Positions 5,381 through 8,431 of a stretch of 8,431 nt of DNA are shown piece after piece. A program made the translations under genes and the position numbers. The DNA comes from Methanomicrobiales archaeon (GTDB lineage: Archaea > Halobacteriota > Methanomicrobia > Methanomicrobiales > JACTUA01). The notes under the pieces are model-generated. The model was given only the letters and a program-made list of their open reading frames with translations. It was not told the origin of the DNA and did no database searches. Positions within the stretch are counted from its first letter, which is position 1. Each line of letters opens with the position of its first letter. The stretch covers positions 1 to 8,431 of the forward strand of contig JAJRCO010000218.1 in the NCBI GenBank assembly GCA_028678905.1, written 5' to 3'.

Positions 5381-7066
5381 ATGAAAGAAAAAAAAGGAAT
5401 ACGGAGTGGAGTAGTCACGGAGGGTTATCAGCGGGCTCCGAACCGGGCCCTGCTGCGTTCCCTCGGTATCACCAACAAAGAGATGCATCGCCCGTTTATT
5501 GGCATCGCGAATGCATGGAACACCATCGTACCAGGGCACGTGCACCTGCGTACCCTTTCGGAAAAGGTCCGGGAGGGTATCATCGCAGCGGGCGGGGTGC
5601 CCTTCGAATTTGGAGTCATCGGGATCTGTGATGGAATCGCGATGGGGCATGAGGGGATGCGCTACTCCCTCCCCTCACGGGAGAATATCGCGGATTCCAT
5701 CGAATTGATGGTACAATCCCACCGTTTCGACGGTATTATCGGAGTGGGGACGTGCGATAAGATCGTCCCGGGTATGCTCATGGCCGCGGCACGCTTGAAT
5801 ATCCCCGCATTGCTGGTCACGGGAGGCCCCATGCTCCCCGGCGCCATGGACGGTAAAGAGCTGTCCCTGACCGATATCTTTGAGGGCGTCGGGAAGGTGG
5901 CCCGGGGGACAATAACTGAGGAGCAACTAGCAGATCTCGAAGCCTGTGCGATGCCCGGGTGCGGGTCCTGCCAGGGGCTGTATACCGCCAATACAATGGC
6001 CTGTCTTACCGAGGCAATGGGGATGTCCCTCACCACCTGTGCTGCCATCCCTGCGGTCGATGCGGCCAAACTGCGGATAGCGCGGGAATCCGGAGAGCGA
6101 ATGCTCGCTCTCATCAATGAAGGGATTCGGGCACGGGACATCCTCACCCCTTCTGCTCTGCGTAATGCAATCCGGATCGACATGGCCCTCGGTGGATCCA
6201 CCAATACCGTTCTGCACCTGATGGCGCTCGCAGAGGAAGCGGGAATACGGCTGACTCTGGATGATTTTAACGTTATCAGTGAGGAGATCCCCCATCTCAG
6301 TTCATTACAGCCGGGAGGTCCGTATACGATGCTGGATCTTTATCGGGCAGGAGGAGTTCCGGCAGTTCTCTCCCGAATCCGGACCCATCTGGAGGATTCT
6401 CCCACGGTTTCCGGCCAATCTATTCTGGAGATCGCAGGAACCGCAATAGTAAAAAATGATAAGGTGATTCGACCGCTCGACAATCCGGCCCACCATGGTG
6501 GGGGACTGAAGATCCTCTTCGGGACCCTGGCTCCGCGTGGAGCGGTCGTGAAGAGCGCGGCGGTATCTGAGGAAATGTGGAAACACACTGGGCCGGCGAG
6601 AGTCTTTGATGGTGAACTCCCGGCGATGGAAGCCATTCTTTCAGGAAAGATCCAGGAAGGCGACGTGGTTGTCATTCGGTATGAGGGACCGCGGGGAGGA
6701 CCGGGGATGCCCGAGATGCTGTCTCCTACCGCAGCCCTCGCTGGAAGGGATTACCAGAGGGTGGTTTTGATTACCGATGGCAGGTTTTCGGGGGGCACTC
6801 GGGGCCCATGCATCGGACATGTCGCACCCGAAGCTATTGCAGGGGGTCCTATTGCATTGGTCCATGACGGGGACCGGATCGCGGTTGACTTGGTGAAAAA
6901 GAGTGTGGATCTTTGCATCTCACCCGACGAGCTGGAACAGCGTGGCACCCGCTGGAAACCGGTCAGAAAATCCCTCTCAGGGGTGCTGGCCCGCTACCGG
7001 GAGACGGTCGAACAGGCGGATCGAGGGGCGACCCAGGTGACCTCCCTGCAAAAAGATACACCATAA
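5381..7066 (+). CDS. ilvD: dihydroxy-acid dehydratase
   Basis: Iron-sulfur enzyme of the IlvD/Edd family that dehydrates 2,3-dihydroxy-isovalerate and 2,3-dihydroxy-3-methylvalerate to 2-oxo acids, the third step of valine/isoleucine synthesis and the source of ketoisovalerate for leucine and pantothenate. It has 561 residues, full length. Visible signatures are CDGIAMGHEGMRYSLPSRE (83-101), the cluster-ligand motif GTCDKIVPGM (C125), PGCGSCQGLYTANTM (C194/C197), GGSTNTVLHL (271-280), YEGPRGGPGMPEML (434-447) and the active-site TDGRFSGGTRG (465-475, S470). Near the N-terminus it has IVPGHVHL rather than the PCN form that supplies an additional cluster cysteine in [2Fe-2S] members. It therefore resembles the E. 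coli type, associated with an oxygen-sensitive [4Fe-4S] cluster; this is inference. It is probably cotranscribed with the tetrapyrrole genes. The GCGSCQG and TCDK motifs and length favour DHAD; phosphogluconate dehydratase (Edd) is the less likely alternative. Confidence 0.96.
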   Translation: MKEKKGIRSGVVTEGYQRAPNRALLRSLGITNKEMHRPFIGIANAWNTIVPGHVHLRTLSEKVREGIIAAGGVPFEFGVIGICDGIAMGHEGMRYSLPSRENIADSIELMVQSHRFDGIIGVGTCDKIVPGMLMAAARLNIPALLVTGGPMLPGAMDGKELSLTDIFEGVGKVARGTITEEQLADLEACAMPGCGSCQGLYTANTMACLTEAMGMSLTTCAAIPAVDAAKLRIARESGERMLALINEGIRARDILTPSALRNAIRIDMALGGSTNTVLHLMALAEEAGIRLTLDDFNVISEEIPHLSSLQPGGPYTMLDLYRAGGVPAVLSRIRTHLEDSPTVSGQSILEIAGTAIVKNDKVIRPLDNPAHHGGGLKILFGTLAPRGAVVKSAAVSEEMWKHTGPARVFDGELPAMEAILSGKIQEGDVVVIRYEGPRGGPGMPEMLSPTAALAGRDYQRVVLITDGRFSGGTRGPCIGHVAPEAIAGGPIALVHDGDRIAVDLVKKSVDLCISPDELEQRGTRWKPVRKSLSGVLARYRETVEQADRGATQVTSLQKDTP

Positions 7067-7068
7067 CC

Positions 7069-7075
7069 TTTTATT
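7069..7075 (+). terminator. possible oligo-T terminator after ilvD
   Basis: TTTTATT begins two bases after the ilvD stop. Short oligo-T tracts can terminate archaeal transcription, but this is a minimal example. The stronger candidate for the cluster is the hairpin plus T tracts at 7241-7302. Between 7076 and 7229 I see no convincing gene or structured element. Confidence 0.25.
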
Positions 7076-7229
7076 ACCGCACCGATACTCAATGTTCACC
7101 TGACTATCCTTCGAAATCGAGTGCAACATGCTTCTGCTTGGATAAAACGGATTTATCAGACTATGATATCGATCAAGATGGATTTGGTAGCAAAATAAGT
7201 GAGGCAGTGTGGGGAAACAAAGCCTGGTT

Positions 7230-7490
7230 TCAGGAGAACTGCAGGAGGAGATTGGAGAGGAGTGCGTCTCCTGCTGCTCCTTTTTCACGCAGATATTTTT
7301 TTACACAGACGGGGCGGGAGAATTCCAGTTTGTTCATCAATGACTCACGGGTATACAGGAGATTATCTTTATCGGCAAGGCGTTCACGGTCTTTTGATGC
7401 AATCCGCTTTATAGTTTGAAGGGTTATTTCAGCGATTTGTTCGGCTTGGTGATTCCAGGAACGTAAGAAGGTGGACATTATCCCCAGCAT
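7230..7490 (-). CDS. small hypothetical protein, 86 residues
   Basis: Unrecognised. The frame encodes a mostly helical, charged protein with segments such as AEQIAEITLQTIKRI and SKDRERLADKDN, a single cysteine in RPVCVKKYLREKG, and a leucine-rich tail (DALLSNLLLQFS). No signal peptide or transmembrane segment is evident. Codon choice (CTC/CTG, CGT/CGC, ACC, GAC) resembles the neighbouring genes, arguing that it is real, and a strong leftward TATA element lies about 25-40 bases upstream of the start. GGGAG abuts the first ATG, whereas a second ATG at 7478 has GGGAG about 9 bases upstream and may be the true start (82 residues). The gene is convergent with ilvD and downstream of the carbonic anhydrase on the same strand, separated by an AT-rich spacer. 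Overlapping plus-strand frames here look less protein-like. Confidence 0.55.
   Translation of the reverse strand: MLGIMSTFLRSWNHQAEQIAEITLQTIKRIASKDRERLADKDNLLYTRESLMNKLEFSRPVCVKKYLREKGAAGDALLSNLLLQFS
7241..7302 (+). terminator. hairpin followed by T tracts, candidate terminator of the hem-ilvD cluster
   Basis: GCAGGAGGAGA (7241-7251) and TCTCCTGCTGC (7267-7277) pair at 10 of 11 positions around a 15-base loop. CTCC then TTTTT (7281-7285) follow, with a second run of seven T at 7296-7302. On the plus strand this resembles an intrinsic terminator about 175 bases after ilvD, overlapping the 3' end of the convergent small gene. It may be partly fortuitous because the same bases encode the leucine-rich tail of that gene. 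Confidence 0.4.
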
Positions 7491-7514
7491 CTCCCTCAGC
7501 AGATGAATGATAAA

Positions 7515-7530
7515 CTTATATTTATATATT
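7515..7530 (-). promoter_or_regulatory. TATA box for the 86-residue gene
   Basis: Read leftward the sequence is AATATATAAATATAAG, preceded by purine-rich AGA that could act as a BRE. Transcription would start about 25 bases on, near 7497, leaving a very short leader before the ATG at 7490 or about 19 bases before the ATG at 7478. The element is nearly symmetric, so orientation rests on there being a plausible gene only to the left. Confidence 0.5.
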
Positions 7531-7710
7531 TCTATCAGAAAATTAGTAAATTTTTGTTTGATTGGTTTTTCATTGATTATAAAGCAAAATATAGTTAATT
7601 TTCTATTATAAACCAGAATTTTATTAAAAAATAGAATATTTCATTTGAATTATTAGTTTTTTTTGCCAAATGTTAAAATATCACTTTAAGTAATAGAATT
7701 ACCCTATGAA

Positions 7711-7727
7711 CCAAAAATTAAAAATGG
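7711..7727 (-). terminator. oligo-T terminator of the carbonic anhydrase gene
   Basis: Read leftward, CCATTTTTAATTTTTGG with two runs of five T lies about 10-25 bases after the carbonic anhydrase stop. Closely spaced T runs right after a stop codon are the usual form of archaeal factor-independent termination. No stable hairpin is needed or evident. Confidence 0.5.
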
Positions 7728-7735
7728 TCCGGATT

Positions 7736-8317
7736 TCACTCCAGCCGGGTCAGAGAGCCATCTTCCAGGTTATAGTACAGCCCATGGAGTGAAATTTTAC
7801 CCTCTTTTATTGCGTTTTTCACCAAGGGATACTTTCGCAGATGTTCGAGCTGGAGCCGGACGTTTTCCTGTTCGAGCATGCGTTTTCTTTCTTTTGCCCT
7901 TTCCGGTACATCGCCGGGCGGGATCTTGGTATCCACGCGGGTTTTTGCTTCCTGGGCATTGGACAGCCACAGGGGAATATACACATCTGTAGATTCCTTA
8001 TCCAGAGCTTTCATTGCTCCACAGTCTGAATGGCCACAGATCACGATATCGGTTACTTTCAGATGATTGATGGCATATTCCAGAACGGTTGCGACATTCC
8101 AGTCGTGAACTGGGATAATATTGCCGATATTCCGCTGGACAAATAGTTCACCCGCTTTAGACCAGGTCACCCGTTCGGGATTTACCCGTGAATCTGAGCA
8201 CCCAATCCACAGGACCTTCGGGTTCTGTCCCCGGGCAAGAGTCTGGAAATATTCATGATGGCGGGCAAAATCCCGTTCAAGGAACGTGTGGTTTCCCTCT
8301 AACAATCTGTCGATCAT
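7736..8317 (-). CDS. beta-class carbonic anhydrase
   Basis: Zinc enzyme that interconverts CO2 and bicarbonate in the cytoplasm. It has 193 residues, in the usual range for prokaryotic beta carbonic anhydrases. The zinc ligands are visible as C40 in IGCSDSRVNPE and H96 and C99 in CGHSDCGAM, with the catalytic dyad D42-R44. FVQRNIGNIIP (59-69), ATVLEYAINHL (76-86) and the C-terminal LHGLYYNLEDGSL (177-189) are further family signatures. The N-terminal MIDRLLEGN is typical and supports this start, although only a weak GAGG at a long distance precedes it. The gene stands alone, reading leftward, with its own probable terminator. In a methanogen it would supply CO2 or bicarbonate for methanogenesis and carboxylation reactions (inference from physiology). 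No transporter or cyanate-metabolism gene is adjacent, so a cynT role is not supported. Confidence 0.95.
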   Translation of the reverse strand: MIDRLLEGNHTFLERDFARHHEYFQTLARGQNPKVLWIGCSDSRVNPERVTWSKAGELFVQRNIGNIIPVHDWNVATVLEYAINHLKVTDIVICGHSDCGAMKALDKESTDVYIPLWLSNAQEAKTRVDTKIPPGDVPERAKERKRMLEQENVRLQLEHLRKYPLVKNAIKEGKISLHGLYYNLEDGSLTRLE

Positions 8318-8404
8318 TCTTTATCGGCAATTCCTCATTCTGAAAGACTAAAAGGTTTTTGAATCTTTTCTGCGGGTGAACCATAGATCGGAAGGCATTT
8401 ATTG

Positions 8405-8424
8405 GTTGATCGGGGAAGATCAAC
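8405..8424. repeat. perfect 7-base inverted repeat upstream of the carbonic anhydrase
   Basis: GTTGATC, six bases (GGGGAA) and GATCAAC form an exact dyad about 90-105 bases before the carbonic anhydrase start codon. Downstream of it toward the gene, CCTTTTAGTC (8346-8355 read leftward) is a weak TATA-like candidate, which would place the dyad upstream of the promoter in an activator-type position. It could instead belong to a gene beyond the window edge, for example as a terminator stem. Confidence 0.4.
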
Positions 8425-8431
8425 TGGTTTA

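Larger units (their letters stand above)
7491..7735. other. strongly AT-rich intergenic spacer
   Basis: About 245 bases dominated by A and T runs, in sharp contrast to the GC-rich genes around it. It holds the TATA element of the 86-residue gene, a small inverted repeat AAAATT-AGTA-AATTTT (7539-7554), further TATA-like words (TTTATAAT read leftward, near 7566-7611), a run of eight or nine T around 7656-7664, and the terminator of the carbonic anhydrase. I see no credible coding frame or known RNA gene in it. An unannotated small RNA cannot be excluded. Confidence 0.6.

Noticed and set aside
6913..7419. Plus-strand open frame of 168 codons running out of the ilvD 3' end
   Set aside because: Its first third is an alternative frame of ilvD and the rest is antisense to the more protein-like 86-residue frame. 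No ribosome binding site or domain was seen, although part of its middle (an Asp-rich stretch near 7160-7190) looked protein-like at first.
7706..7792. Short plus-strand frame of 28 residues overlapping the carbonic anhydrase 3' end
   Set aside because: Its latter half is antisense to carbonic anhydrase, and there is no ribosome binding site or convincing composition.

Overview
The window looks like chromosomal DNA from a methanogenic archaeon, most plausibly of the order Methanomicrobiales. The grounds are inference: a compact hemB-hemL-hemC-cobA run of the kind known from methanogens, GGAGG-type ribosome binding sites, archaeal-style AT-rich TATA elements and oligo-T terminators, and moderately GC-rich genes set off by a sharply AT-rich intergenic stretch. 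No rRNA, tRNA, CRISPR array or transposase was seen.

Layout. At the left edge a rightward reading frame appears to end (2-61), convergent with a leftward ROK-family sugar kinase (74-1048). The kinase diverges from a rightward 76-residue protein with two C-x2-C-x4-C-x2-C repeats (1209-1439). After about 100 bases comes a tight rightward cluster: hemB (1543-2523, TTG start), hemL (2513-3754), hemC (3745-4635), cobA (4619-5368) and ilvD (5381-7066). The first four overlap by 10-17 bases and ilvD follows 12 bases after cobA. A gap of about 160 bases then leads to a leftward unrecognised 86-residue frame (7230-7490), a very AT-rich spacer (7491-7735), and a leftward beta-class carbonic anhydrase (7736-8317). 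The last 114 bases are probably its upstream region and hold a perfect 7-base inverted repeat.

How the genes work together. HemL makes 5-aminolevulinate from glutamate-1-semialdehyde, HemB condenses two of these into porphobilinogen, HemC polymerises four porphobilinogens into hydroxymethylbilane, and CobA methylates uroporphyrinogen III to precorrin-2. Precorrin-2 is the branch point to siroheme, cobalamin, coenzyme F430 and the archaeal haem route. The set is incomplete here: hemA (glutamyl-tRNA reductase), hemD (uroporphyrinogen-III synthase) and the precorrin-2 dehydrogenase gene are not in the window. Instead the run continues into ilvD, a branched-chain amino acid and pantothenate-precursor enzyme, which is the least expected part of the arrangement.

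No clearly new multi-gene system is visible. The best leads are the small cysteine-repeat protein upstream of hemB, the hemD-less tetrapyrrole cluster joined to ilvD, the overlapping inverted repeats in front of the hemB TTG start, the Cys-to-His change in the kinase zinc motif, and the unrecognised 86-residue ORF with a strong TATA element.
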